Of a stretch of DNA of 31,679 bases, positions 15,278 through 22,826 are shown piece by piece. The translations under genes and the position numbers were made by a program. Source of the stretch: an uncultured Marinicella sp. Its GTDB lineage: Bacteria; Pseudomonadota; Gammaproteobacteria; Xanthomonadales; Marinicellaceae. The notes beneath the pieces are model-generated. The model was not told the DNA's origin. It worked only from the letters and a program-made list of their open reading frames with translations, and ran no database searches. The first letter of the stretch is position 1. The number at the start of each line of letters is the position of its first letter. The stretch spans positions 1 to 31,679 of the forward strand of contig CALLLZ010000337.1 in NCBI GenBank assembly GCA_938008005.1, written 5' to 3'.

Positions 15278-17191
15278 TTATTTTATTGAATCAGTCATTT
15301 CATCAAAGCCTACAATGGTATCAATTTGTTTGGTGGCAATGTTATGGTATCCGTTTCTAGATTTGTGGTAGATATTCATGGCGAGGTTGTGTAATCCAGG
15401 GTTTTGCATCAAAGCTTGGTATAAGGGTTTGATTAGCTTGACTCGGCCTATACTGGATAAATAATTGATCAGTCTTGGGTAAGCGGCTTGGTATTGGTTA
15501 TTGATACTGATTAACAACCAATCGTGAGCTATTTCGCTGTTTTGCCGTGCAGTAAACTTAAAAGTTTGATCTAACTGCTGCATTTGCTGGGTTGATAGTT
15601 TTTTTGGTAGGGCGCGTAAAAAATGTAGCCACTCTTGGGTTGTCCAATCTTTGCTGTTGATTTTGTCTGTTGTTAATTGGCCTGAAACCCATGATTTAAC
15701 TTGTTGATCAATGAGCTTGAAACGATTGGTGATGGGAGGAGTGAAGAAAGTTGGTATACCTGGTTGGTTCAGCCATATATTTATTTGATTCATGTTAATA
15801 ATGTCTAAATGTGGCAAGATTAAATGTTGATTGAGGTATCCTACAAAATCTTCAGTTTTGATGCTTTTGAAAGCAAAGTGATCAAAATATTTATTCAAAA
15901 ATTGGTCAAATGCTGATCGGCCCACTTGTTGTTCAATCCATTCTAGAAAGAATCGGCCCTTGTCATATGAAACGCTACTGAAATAATCATCTGGATCAAC
16001 ATTTGGCGCTGGATTAATTAACTTCTGTTGATCAGTAGTTAAGTTTTGCATGGAGTCAATCAGTGATTGGTATATGAGTGAGGCCTCCATTTTCATTCGG
16101 TCTTGACCATGAACGGCTTCAGTTATGCGGGCTTCTATATAGGAAGTGAAGCCTTCATTTAACCAAGCATCTTTCCACAAAGCATTTGTTACCAAGTTGC
16201 CAGACCATGAATGTGCCAATTCATGTGCAATCAATGAATCTAAAGAGCGGTCTCCAGCAATGATTGTTGGCGTGATGTGAGAAAGTTTGGGGTTTTCCAT
16301 TCCTCCAAAAGGAAAGCTGGGTGGCAAAATTAACAAGTCATATTGGCCCCACCGATAAGGTCCGTATAAAGCTTCGGTGGCAGTAATCATGTCTTCAGTG
16401 GCAGCAAATTCATAGGCGGCAGCTTCCAGCACGGCAGCTTCTGCATAGATGGTTACATGTTTGCTAATTTGTTGTCTGGTTAAGTCACCTACAGCGATGG
16501 CAATGAGGTAAGCTGGAATGGGTTGTTGCATGGTGAATTGGTGTATGCCATCAACTGCTTGTTGATGGTTATTGTCAGCGCTGAGTAAGACTTTGACGTC
16601 AGACTTAACTCGAATGGTGGCGTTGTAGGTGACCCTAACGGACGGTGTGTCTTGAATGGGAATCCAACTGCGAGCGTGAATGGCTTGGGATTGAGAGAAT
16701 AAAAAAGGTTGTTTCTTACCGCTGGTTTGTTGTGACGAAAGCCATTGTAAGCCAGAAGCTCCAGAGGTGGTTTCGTAATGAATTTTAATCGGTGAATTAT
16801 CTAGTGGTAGGTCAATGATCAAAGCCGTTCCCAATCCTTCGATTTTCTGGCCCAAGCGCCATAGAAGTTTGTTATTTTTGCTGTCATTCATGGCTTCTAT
16901 ACGTTTGATTTTTAGATTGCGACTGTCTAAAATCAGTTGGTTAATAGAAGTATCAATACGCTGATATTTAAGAATGGCAAAACCTTCTAATATCTTTTTT
17001 TTGAATTTAACCTTTAAATCTAAATCAAGGTGGGTAACTTTAATTTGATCGTGCCTGGAGAAAGAGTGTGGATCAGGTCTATTCTGCTGTGCTTTTGTGT
17101 TGGCTTGATAAGTTTCTGCTGTTTTCTTCTGAGGGCAAGCGGTAAGCAAACTCAATGTTAAAATAATCAATACCAATGAAATTAATCGCAT
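15278..17191 (-). CDS. M1 family zinc aminopeptidase, lipoprotein (leukotriene A4 hydrolase-like)
   Basis: A 637-aa metallopeptidase that trims N-terminal residues from peptides. A lipoprotein signal peptide ends in LLTAC with Cys19 as the lipidation site, so the protein should be membrane-anchored in the periplasm or outer membrane. The beta-rich N-terminal domain is followed by the exopeptidase motif GGMEN (296-300) and HELAH (323-327) with the third zinc ligand Glu346 in NEGFTSY, the exact HEXXH-X18-E spacing. The SVSYDKG segment probably holds the catalytic Tyr. The helical C-terminal domain resembles that of leukotriene A4 hydrolase. Length is normal for the family. tRNA-Asp lies 83 bp upstream on the same strand with no clear terminator between them. 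Confidence 0.93.
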   Translation of the reverse strand: MRLISLVLIILTLSLLTACPQKKTAETYQANTKAQQNRPDPHSFSRHDQIKVTHLDLDLKVKFKKKILEGFAILKYQRIDTSINQLILDSRNLKIKRIEAMNDSKNNKLLWRLGQKIEGLGTALIIDLPLDNSPIKIHYETTSGASGLQWLSSQQTSGKKQPFLFSQSQAIHARSWIPIQDTPSVRVTYNATIRVKSDVKVLLSADNNHQQAVDGIHQFTMQQPIPAYLIAIAVGDLTRQQISKHVTIYAEAAVLEAAAYEFAATEDMITATEALYGPYRWGQYDLLILPPSFPFGGMENPKLSHITPTIIAGDRSLDSLIAHELAHSWSGNLVTNALWKDAWLNEGFTSYIEARITEAVHGQDRMKMEASLIYQSLIDSMQNLTTDQQKLINPAPNVDPDDYFSSVSYDKGRFFLEWIEQQVGRSAFDQFLNKYFDHFAFKSIKTEDFVGYLNQHLILPHLDIINMNQINIWLNQPGIPTFFTPPITNRFKLIDQQVKSWVSGQLTTDKINSKDWTTQEWLHFLRALPKKLSTQQMQQLDQTFKFTARQNSEIAHDWLLISINNQYQAAYPRLINYLSSIGRVKLIKPLYQALMQNPGLHNLAMNIYHKSRNGYHNIATKQIDTIVGFDEMTDSIK

Positions 17192-17274
17192 GTTCTTTGA
17201 GGCAATTTAGAAAACAGTATATTAACTGAATTAAATTTGATTACCAAGTTTATTGCAGGGTCGAATGAATGCAA

Positions 17275-17351
17275 TGGCGGAGCGGACGGGACTCGAACCC
17301 GCGACCCCCGGCGTGACAGGCCGGTATTCTAACCAACTGAACTACCGCTCC
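17275..17351 (-). tRNA. tRNA-Asp (GUC)
   Basis: A complete 77-nt cloverleaf on the minus strand. The acceptor arms are GGAGCGG and CCGCTCC, followed by discriminator G and an encoded CCA. The D-loop contains AGTTGGTTAGAAT, the anticodon loop reads CCTGTCACG with anticodon GTC, and the T-loop is GGTTCGAGTCC. All stems pair. This identifies tRNA-Asp with confidence. Confidence 0.97.
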
Positions 17352-17388
17352 GCAGTGGTTGTTCAACTCAAAGAAATTGAGAGCGGGC

Positions 17389-17394
17389 ATTCTA
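17389..17394 (-). promoter_or_regulatory. candidate -10 element of tRNA-Asp with GC-rich discriminator
   Basis: On the minus strand TAGAAT is followed at once by a GC-rich stretch (GCCCGCTC), as is usual for stable-RNA promoters under stringent control. The mature tRNA would begin about 30 nt downstream of the start site. No good -35 was found. Confidence 0.3.
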
Positions 17395-17537
17395 ATATAA
17401 AATAAGATTTTTGTGTGATTTTTTTATCATCAAATTAAAATATTTAGTCGCTATCACCAAACTGTATTCAATGATAGAATATGCGCCCAATTATCGAGCA
17501 CCTTTATTTGACTTTATGGCCTTAGGCTGGAGCTGCA

Positions 17538-19010
17538 ATGACTGAAGAGAATAGACCGTTACCCACTGAATTTTTTGCTGACTGGAAAGAGAGAGAAGCC
17601 TTGGCAGAAGGCATGATCCCTTTGATTGGTCGTTTGTATCGCCGTCGCAATGTCTCTTTGTATATGTATGGTAAGCGCATGATTAATCAGTCAGTAACTG
17701 ATTTAATGAAAGCGCATCGTTTTGTGCGTCAAGTTGAGGCCAGTGAATTGAGCGAATATGAAACCTTTCCATTTATAAAAGCCATTTCTGAGTTGCCTTT
17801 AGGCCCAGCTCATATTGACGTGGGAAAAATGGTTTACCGCTACTTCAAAATTAACAGTTATGAAGATATTGAACAAACGGATGTAGATGCTTACGTGAAA
17901 CAAGAGTTAACTCATTTGATTGACTCTGAAGCCAAGCCACTAGAAAAACCTCAGGATGTGGTGTTATATGGTTTTGGTCGTATTGGACGTGTAGTGGCTC
18001 GCTTGCTGGTAGACAAAACGGGAGGTGGTGATGTATTGGTTTTGAAAGCCATTGTTATCAGAAAAAGCAAGGCAGACAATGATTTGGAAAAACGAGCAGC
18101 TCTGTTACGCAAGGATTCTGTACATGGTAAATTCAACGGTACCATTCGAGTGTTACAGGAACAAAATAAAATTGTTATTAATGGCAATGAAATACAAGTG
18201 ATTTATGCCAGCTCACCTGCTGATATTGATTATACGGAATATGGGATCAATAACGCTTTGATCGTTGATAACACCGGTGTATGGAAAGATGAAACTGGTT
18301 TGCGTGGACATTTACGCCCAGGTGCTGCGAAAGTATTGTTGACTGCGCCTGCTCAAGGCGACATTCCTAATATTGTTTATGGCATTAACCATGATTTAAT
18401 CACTCAGGATAAAGAAGTGATTTGTGCTGCTTCATGTACCACCAATGCGATTGTGCCAGTGTTGAAGTGTTTAAATGAAGAGTATGGTATTCAACACGGT
18501 CATATTGAGACAGTGCATGCTTACACAAATGACCAAAACCTGATTGATAACTACCATAATAAAGATCGTCGTGGCCGCAGTGCGGCTTTAAATATGGTGT
18601 TGACTTCTACGGGTGCAGCAAAAGCTGTCGCTAAAGTGTTACCAGAATTGGCTGGTAAGTTAACTGGTAATGCCATTCGAGTTCCTACGCCAAATGTCTC
18701 TATGGCAATTCTTAATATTCAATTGGGTAAAAACACGGACCTGAAAACTTTGAATGAATTTTTGCGTCGTAAATCTTTGCATTCTCGCTTGCAACAACAA
18801 ATTGGTTATACGGTTTCAACTGAGGCTGTATCAACTGATTTTGTCGGTTCTAGACAAGCCTGTGTGATCGATTCTCAGGCCACCATTGTAGAAGACAACC
18901 ATGTGGTTCTTTATTGTTGGTATGACAATGAGTTTGGTTATTCATGTCAAGTGGTCAGGTGTTTAGAAAAATTTGCAGGTGTAAACTGGCCAACCTACCC
19001 GAATAGTTAA
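17538..19010 (+). CDS. gap: glyceraldehyde-3-phosphate dehydrogenase, long form with N-terminal extension
   Basis: A 490-aa GAPDH that interconverts glyceraldehyde-3-phosphate and 1,3-bisphosphoglycerate. The usual enzyme is about 330-340 aa; here the Rossmann motif YGFGRIGR starts only at residue 144, after an extra domain of about 135 residues, mostly helical and charged. Catalytic Cys300 sits in SCTTN (299-303), the partner His327 in HAYTNDQN, and the C-terminal WYDNEFGYS is intact. I recall similar extended GAPDHs in Pseudomonas and other Gammaproteobacteria as second paralogues, so this may be a specialised or gluconeogenic copy. A GGAG Shine-Dalgarno precedes the ATG, and a terminator lies at 19032. 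Confidence 0.93.
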   Translation: MTEENRPLPTEFFADWKEREALAEGMIPLIGRLYRRRNVSLYMYGKRMINQSVTDLMKAHRFVRQVEASELSEYETFPFIKAISELPLGPAHIDVGKMVYRYFKINSYEDIEQTDVDAYVKQELTHLIDSEAKPLEKPQDVVLYGFGRIGRVVARLLVDKTGGGDVLVLKAIVIRKSKADNDLEKRAALLRKDSVHGKFNGTIRVLQEQNKIVINGNEIQVIYASSPADIDYTEYGINNALIVDNTGVWKDETGLRGHLRPGAAKVLLTAPAQGDIPNIVYGINHDLITQDKEVICAASCTTNAIVPVLKCLNEEYGIQHGHIETVHAYTNDQNLIDNYHNKDRRGRSAALNMVLTSTGAAKAVAKVLPELAGKLTGNAIRVPTPNVSMAILNIQLGKNTDLKTLNEFLRRKSLHSRLQQQIGYTVSTEAVSTDFVGSRQACVIDSQATIVEDNHVVLYCWYDNEFGYSCQVVRCLEKFAGVNWPTYPNS

Positions 19011-19031
19011 TGAATGGGGTGAACCGTATTT

Positions 19032-19102
19032 AGCTGGAAGCAATTTTTGAGTGACAATTTTTGATACTTTGGTATGTTCTTCATTCCAGCTCCGTTTTTT
19101 TT
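19032..19102 (+). terminator. probable intrinsic terminator of gap
   Basis: Arms AGCTGGAA (19032-19039) and TTCCAGCT (19084-19091) close a 44-nt loop, followed three bases later by eight T (19095-19102). The long loop is unusual, but the T-tract and position right after the gap stop support termination. Confidence 0.55.
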
Positions 19103-19179
19103 AAACCTAATAGGTCACTGAATTCTGAGCGATTGTTGAAAAAAAATGTACAATTTAATTATTGTTCACAAATTCTTAC

Positions 19180-19208
19180 TTGCACAAATGTTCATGAGTG
19201 GTTATTTT
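19180..19208 (+). promoter_or_regulatory. promoter of the DUF937 gene
   Basis: TTGCAC (19180-19185), a 17-bp spacer and TATTTT (19203-19208). The start site would be near 19215, giving a leader of about 26 nt that includes the AGGA ribosome binding site before the ATG at 19241. Confidence 0.4.
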
Positions 19209-19240
19209 AAATACATTATTAATTTAACAGGAACATTTAT

Positions 19241-19840
19241 ATGTCAGGAATTTTCGATTTAATCAAAAACAGCATTGGTCAACAAGCCGTGGAGCAAGTA
19301 AGTCAACAGGTAGGTGGAAATAAAGACGCTACTCAACGAGCGATTGCTGCCGCCATACCCATGTTGTTATCTGCTTTACAGAAAAATACCAAATCAAGAT
19401 CTGGAGCAGAGTCTTTAGCGAATGCCTTAGATAAGGATCATGATGGCGGTATTTTAGGTAATCTGGGTTCTATGTTTGGGCAATCGCGTAATCAATCCAT
19501 GGGGGAGAAAATTTTGGGGCACGTATTAGGCGGGCGCCAACAAAATGTTTCTAGCCAACTGGGTAAGGCAACAGGGTTAGGTGGTTCAGATATAACAAAA
19601 ATTCTTGCTAATTTAGCTCCTGTGGTTATGGGTGCAGTCGGAAAGGCCAAAAGGGAAAACAACTTAGGTGTTTCAGGTTTGCAAGATTTATTAAGTCAAG
19701 AACGCAAAACCATTAAAAAACAACAGCCTAATTTGAGTTTCCTTGAGAAAGCTTTGGATGGTGATGGTGACGGTGATGTTGATTTGTCAGATATTTTAAA
19801 ACAAGGTTCTGGTTTGTTGTCAGGTTTTTTTAAAAGATAA
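19241..19840 (+). CDS. DUF937 family protein with EF-hand-like aspartate-rich loops
   Basis: A 199-aa soluble protein with no signal peptide. The DUF937 pattern is clear: FDLIKNSIGQQAVEQVSQQVGG near the N-terminus, AIAAAIPMLLSALQKN (35-49), a Gly-rich middle with GLGGSDITKILANLAPVVMG, and a C-terminal LSGFFKR. Two acidic loops stand out. DKDHDGG is at 64-70. DGDGDGDVDLSD at 173-184 has Asp at EF-hand positions 1, 3, 5, 9 and 12, Gly at 6 and Val at 8, so calcium binding is plausible. Family function is not established. A promoter candidate and an AGGA ribosome binding site support the start. It is transcribed alone between gap and the DUF1631 gene. Confidence 0.82.
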   Translation: MSGIFDLIKNSIGQQAVEQVSQQVGGNKDATQRAIAAAIPMLLSALQKNTKSRSGAESLANALDKDHDGGILGNLGSMFGQSRNQSMGEKILGHVLGGRQQNVSSQLGKATGLGGSDITKILANLAPVVMGAVGKAKRENNLGVSGLQDLLSQERKTIKKQQPNLSFLEKALDGDGDGDVDLSDILKQGSGLLSGFFKR

Positions 19841-19930
19841 AATAATTTAATGGGTTTTGATCTGTTCTTTAACTTAACGATTCCGGGCATATGCCAGAAA
19901 GTTATGAATGGATCAAGACCTTCTTAACAC

Positions 19931-19964
19931 ATATTACATCCAGAATCTTTTCTGAATGTGATAT
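19931..19964. repeat. 34-bp imperfect palindrome (stable hairpin)
   Basis: Bases 19931-19945 pair with 19950-19964 around a TCTT loop, giving 15 positions with one wobble and one C-A mismatch. It lies about 90 bp after the DUF937 stop. No T-tract follows directly, so it may be an mRNA 3'-end structure or a protein-binding site rather than a classical terminator. Confidence 0.4.
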
Positions 19965-20110
19965 TGCTTGCAAATCAGTGTGTCATCTTGTAATTTATTG
20001 GTTGGGGAAGGGGGTATGTGTGTGCCACAGTAAACAAAACTAGTTAGCAATTCACTTAATCCGAGTCAAAACTTTTGTTATAAACAGAAAAAATAAGATA
20101 GTCGGCGATT

Positions 20111-22462
20111 ATGAATAGAAATCAAATACTCAGTGAATGCATTGTCATTTTTGATAAACATCTACAAGTTAATTTAAAAGAAGCCATGGGCATGACGTTA
20201 AAGAAACTGTTTAATCTGGCTGAGAATGCGACATCCAACCAACAAGAACAGGAGTTGTTTAATCAATATAGACAACTTAAGTCAGGCGCTAAAATGATGT
20301 CTAATGTAATAAGCGCTAAGATCAAGTCGATGCCAGAGTTTATATCTGAGGAGGTCAATAAATCAGATAATAAGATGTCATTGTCTTTGGTACAAGATGA
20401 AGAGCTTTCTATCAGTTTGGCATTAACCCAATTGGACTCGACTCTGGAAGTAGTCAGTCATGCGGAGCTGTACACCCTTGAAAAACGCATGAATGTGATT
20501 TTTGGCAATGAAAAAATTGACAAGACAAACATGCCGTTTTCTCCCGCTTCTATCGTATGGTTATTTAGTCATGCTTTTAAGTCAATAGATTTTGCGGTAC
20601 AAGTAAAAACCATGACATTGGATTATTTAACCAAAGAATTCAGCCGCAATATAAACGAGGCCTACCACGAAATAAATGAGGTATTCATCAATGCAGGAAT
20701 ATTGCCCAATATACAGCCTGAAGCCAGTAAGCCAAAAAATAAAGATGAACAGCCAAAAACTGATGCCTTAAACGAGGAAGAGGCACAGGAGTCTGCATCT
20801 TCAGAAGCTGTGATAAATGGCAGTAATCAGATGAATTCGCAAGTGAGCGGGCAACCAACACAGCAAGGTCATAGCCATCAAGGCTACGATCAAAATCAAA
20901 ACGAGTCCAGCATAAACTCAGCTAAATACCAGTCTGAAGGGAGGCAGTATGACCCACAAACTCAACAGTTGGTGGAATCAATATTTGATTTATTATCTCC
21001 GCCTAAAGAATCGGTAGGACAATCAACAGAAAAAGCTCAATTTGGACAATTTGATGAAGCTGGATATCAAGATCTCACTCAGTCTAATCAAACCAACCAT
21101 GGAACCCAAGGGTTTCAAAGTAATTCAATGCAAGGCAGAGGCCAGACAAGCCAGCCGCAACACATTGCAGATAATGAATTTGATCATGCTTTAGAACAAA
21201 TCGCACAGGAATCTGGAGTCGTTGCGACCAGCAAAAATATACATAATTTAAAAGAAATGCTGGCCGAAAAGGTTAAGAATACCACGGGTAATTATTACCC
21301 GGAATTGTCCCCTAAACAGAATAAAACACTTGATTTGATGGGTTTGGTGTACGATGAGATAGAGAAGGACGACAGCATTGATTCGCACATCAGGTCATCT
21401 TTTAATGCCATCAATGTACCTTTGTTAAGGATGGCGGTTAACGATGAAAACTTCTTCTCTGATGCGGCACATCCAGCTCGGAAGTTTATGGAGCTATTGG
21501 TTGAATCATCGCAAAAATGGCATGGCACTAATGTCATCAAAAAGGTGCACCAATACAGTGATTCTGCGGCCAAGACCTTTGATGGCTCAACCGCTTCATT
21601 TGTAAGTGCACTCAAGGCATTAACGCAATATCTTGAAGTCACAGAAAACCGTGCCCAAAAAGCCGAAAAAAAATGGATCAGTGCGGCTCAAGGCAAAGAA
21701 AAAATGGAGATCACCAAAGCCCAGGTTGAGGCCCATTTGGATGAAATTCTTGAAGGCTGTGACATCAAGTTCATTCGTGACATCATTCTGCATGTTTGGA
21801 AAGATTCATTGACTTTAACTTTGCTCAGAGAAGGTAAAGATTCTGAGCAGTGGGAAAAGAAAACCAAGTCAGCAAAAATAATTTCAAACATTGGTAACAA
21901 ACAAGAGTTTATGGGGCTCTCTGGTTCTGAAAAATTGGCTGCAATGCACCATCTAGATCAAACTATGGATGAGCTGGGTTTTTCTAAACGCGATAGAATC
22001 TCCACCAAAGATAACATTCACACATGTTTAGGGTGGCAAGAAACTGATGAAGAAGAAAAACAAGAAGCACCTACGCTGAAAAAAGTTTTATCAATAGACG
22101 AAGCAGTTAAAAGCCAAGAAATTAAATCAGCCAATAAAAAGATTGAGGAAATCAGAGAGTTAAGTGAAGAAGAAAAATTGATCATGGAGAAGGTTATTAA
22201 CATGCCTTATGGTTCGCTGTTTGATTTTATTGTAAATCAACAAAAAGAAACTTTTCGGCGCAAGCTTAGTTGGGTGAGTACGATGAGTGAAACAGTTTTG
22301 TTTGTGGACCTAGTGGGTAGGCATCCGCACAAAATGAAATTACCAAGATTAGCAATTGATATGGTACGTAAGAACATTGTTCGTGTAGAATTACAACAAG
22401 GCGGTTATTTTAAAAACGCGCTGAGTAACATTATGAATCGCTTGAAAAAAATAGCGGCTTAA
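20111..22462 (+). CDS. DUF1631 family protein
   Basis: A 783-aa cytoplasmic protein of the DUF1631 family, recognised from the N-terminal segment (CIVIFDKHLQVNLKEAM), the central helical part (FIRDIILHVWKDSLTLTLLREG, then LDQTMDELGF) and the C-terminal segment (FRRKLSWVSTMSETVLFVDLVGR). Residues about 205-355 are a low-complexity Gln/Asn/Ser-rich linker, rich in QxxNQ and GQ steps, joining two helical halves. Function is not established; the C-terminal segment has a PilZ-like look (RRKLSW followed by beta strands). A PilZ gene follows after 31 bp, so a c-di-GMP-linked role is a reasonable inference. Confidence 0.85.
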   Translation: MNRNQILSECIVIFDKHLQVNLKEAMGMTLKKLFNLAENATSNQQEQELFNQYRQLKSGAKMMSNVISAKIKSMPEFISEEVNKSDNKMSLSLVQDEELSISLALTQLDSTLEVVSHAELYTLEKRMNVIFGNEKIDKTNMPFSPASIVWLFSHAFKSIDFAVQVKTMTLDYLTKEFSRNINEAYHEINEVFINAGILPNIQPEASKPKNKDEQPKTDALNEEEAQESASSEAVINGSNQMNSQVSGQPTQQGHSHQGYDQNQNESSINSAKYQSEGRQYDPQTQQLVESIFDLLSPPKESVGQSTEKAQFGQFDEAGYQDLTQSNQTNHGTQGFQSNSMQGRGQTSQPQHIADNEFDHALEQIAQESGVVATSKNIHNLKEMLAEKVKNTTGNYYPELSPKQNKTLDLMGLVYDEIEKDDSIDSHIRSSFNAINVPLLRMAVNDENFFSDAAHPARKFMELLVESSQKWHGTNVIKKVHQYSDSAAKTFDGSTASFVSALKALTQYLEVTENRAQKAEKKWISAAQGKEKMEITKAQVEAHLDEILEGCDIKFIRDIILHVWKDSLTLTLLREGKDSEQWEKKTKSAKIISNIGNKQEFMGLSGSEKLAAMHHLDQTMDELGFSKRDRISTKDNIHTCLGWQETDEEEKQEAPTLKKVLSIDEAVKSQEIKSANKKIEEIRELSEEEKLIMEKVINMPYGSLFDFIVNQQKETFRRKLSWVSTMSETVLFVDLVGRHPHKMKLPRLAIDMVRKNIVRVELQQGGYFKNALSNIMNRLKKIAA

Positions 22463-22493
22463 TGTGGTGAGTTCATGATCAACGGAATTTAGT

Positions 22494-22826
22494 ATGGCAG
22501 AAAAACGAGTAAGCGTCAGAGTAAACCCTCCAAAAGGTTCTTTGGTAGTTAATCAATTAAATGAAGCCAAAATGGGTAGAATTATTGATATTTCTTCCAG
22601 TGGATTCCTTTTGGCAGGACGTGAAATAGTTAATGAAGGAATGATATTCCAACTTGAATTATTAATCGTTGGCCATAAAAACGCCCACATTAGTGTGGGC
22701 GCAGAATGTGTTTGGGCAGATCTTCAAACCAGCGGTTTGACATTCGCTGGCTTTCAGATCATCGATATTTCAACTAAAGGCCAGGCTGATCTGGGTATGA
22801 TTATTGAACAGTTAAAAGCGAGTTAA
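22494..22826 (+). CDS. PilZ domain c-di-GMP-binding protein
   Basis: A 110-aa stand-alone PilZ domain. Both c-di-GMP contacts are present: R5-x3-R9 in RVSVR and D32-x-S34-x-x-G37 in DISSSG. The later strands (CVWAD at 72-76, GLTFAGFQIIDIS) fit the fold. It lies 31 bp after the DUF1631 gene with GGAA before the ATG, so the two are probably cotranscribed. The protein may pass the c-di-GMP signal to the DUF1631 protein. Its 3' end overlaps the convergent tolC gene by 26 bp. Its coding sequence also contains a hairpin at 22682 that works as a terminator on the opposite strand. Confidence 0.88.
   Translation: MAEKRVSVRVNPPKGSLVVNQLNEAKMGRIIDISSSGFLLAGREIVNEGMIFQLELLIVGHKNAHISVGAECVWADLQTSGLTFAGFQIIDISTKGQADLGMIIEQLKAS
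22677..22701 (-). terminator. intrinsic terminator of tolC located inside pilZ
   Basis: A perfect 8-bp GC-rich stem CGCCCACA (22682-22689) / TGTGGGCG (22694-22701) with a 4-nt loop. On the minus strand it is followed directly by five T (complement of 22677-22681). It lies 100 nt past the tolC stop, within the coding region of the convergent PilZ gene, where it specifies part of a beta strand. Confidence 0.7.

Noticed and set aside
21295..21642. Minus-strand open frame of 115 codons inside the DUF1631 gene
   Set aside because: Cys- and Ser-rich translation with no ribosome site, fully antisense to a real gene.
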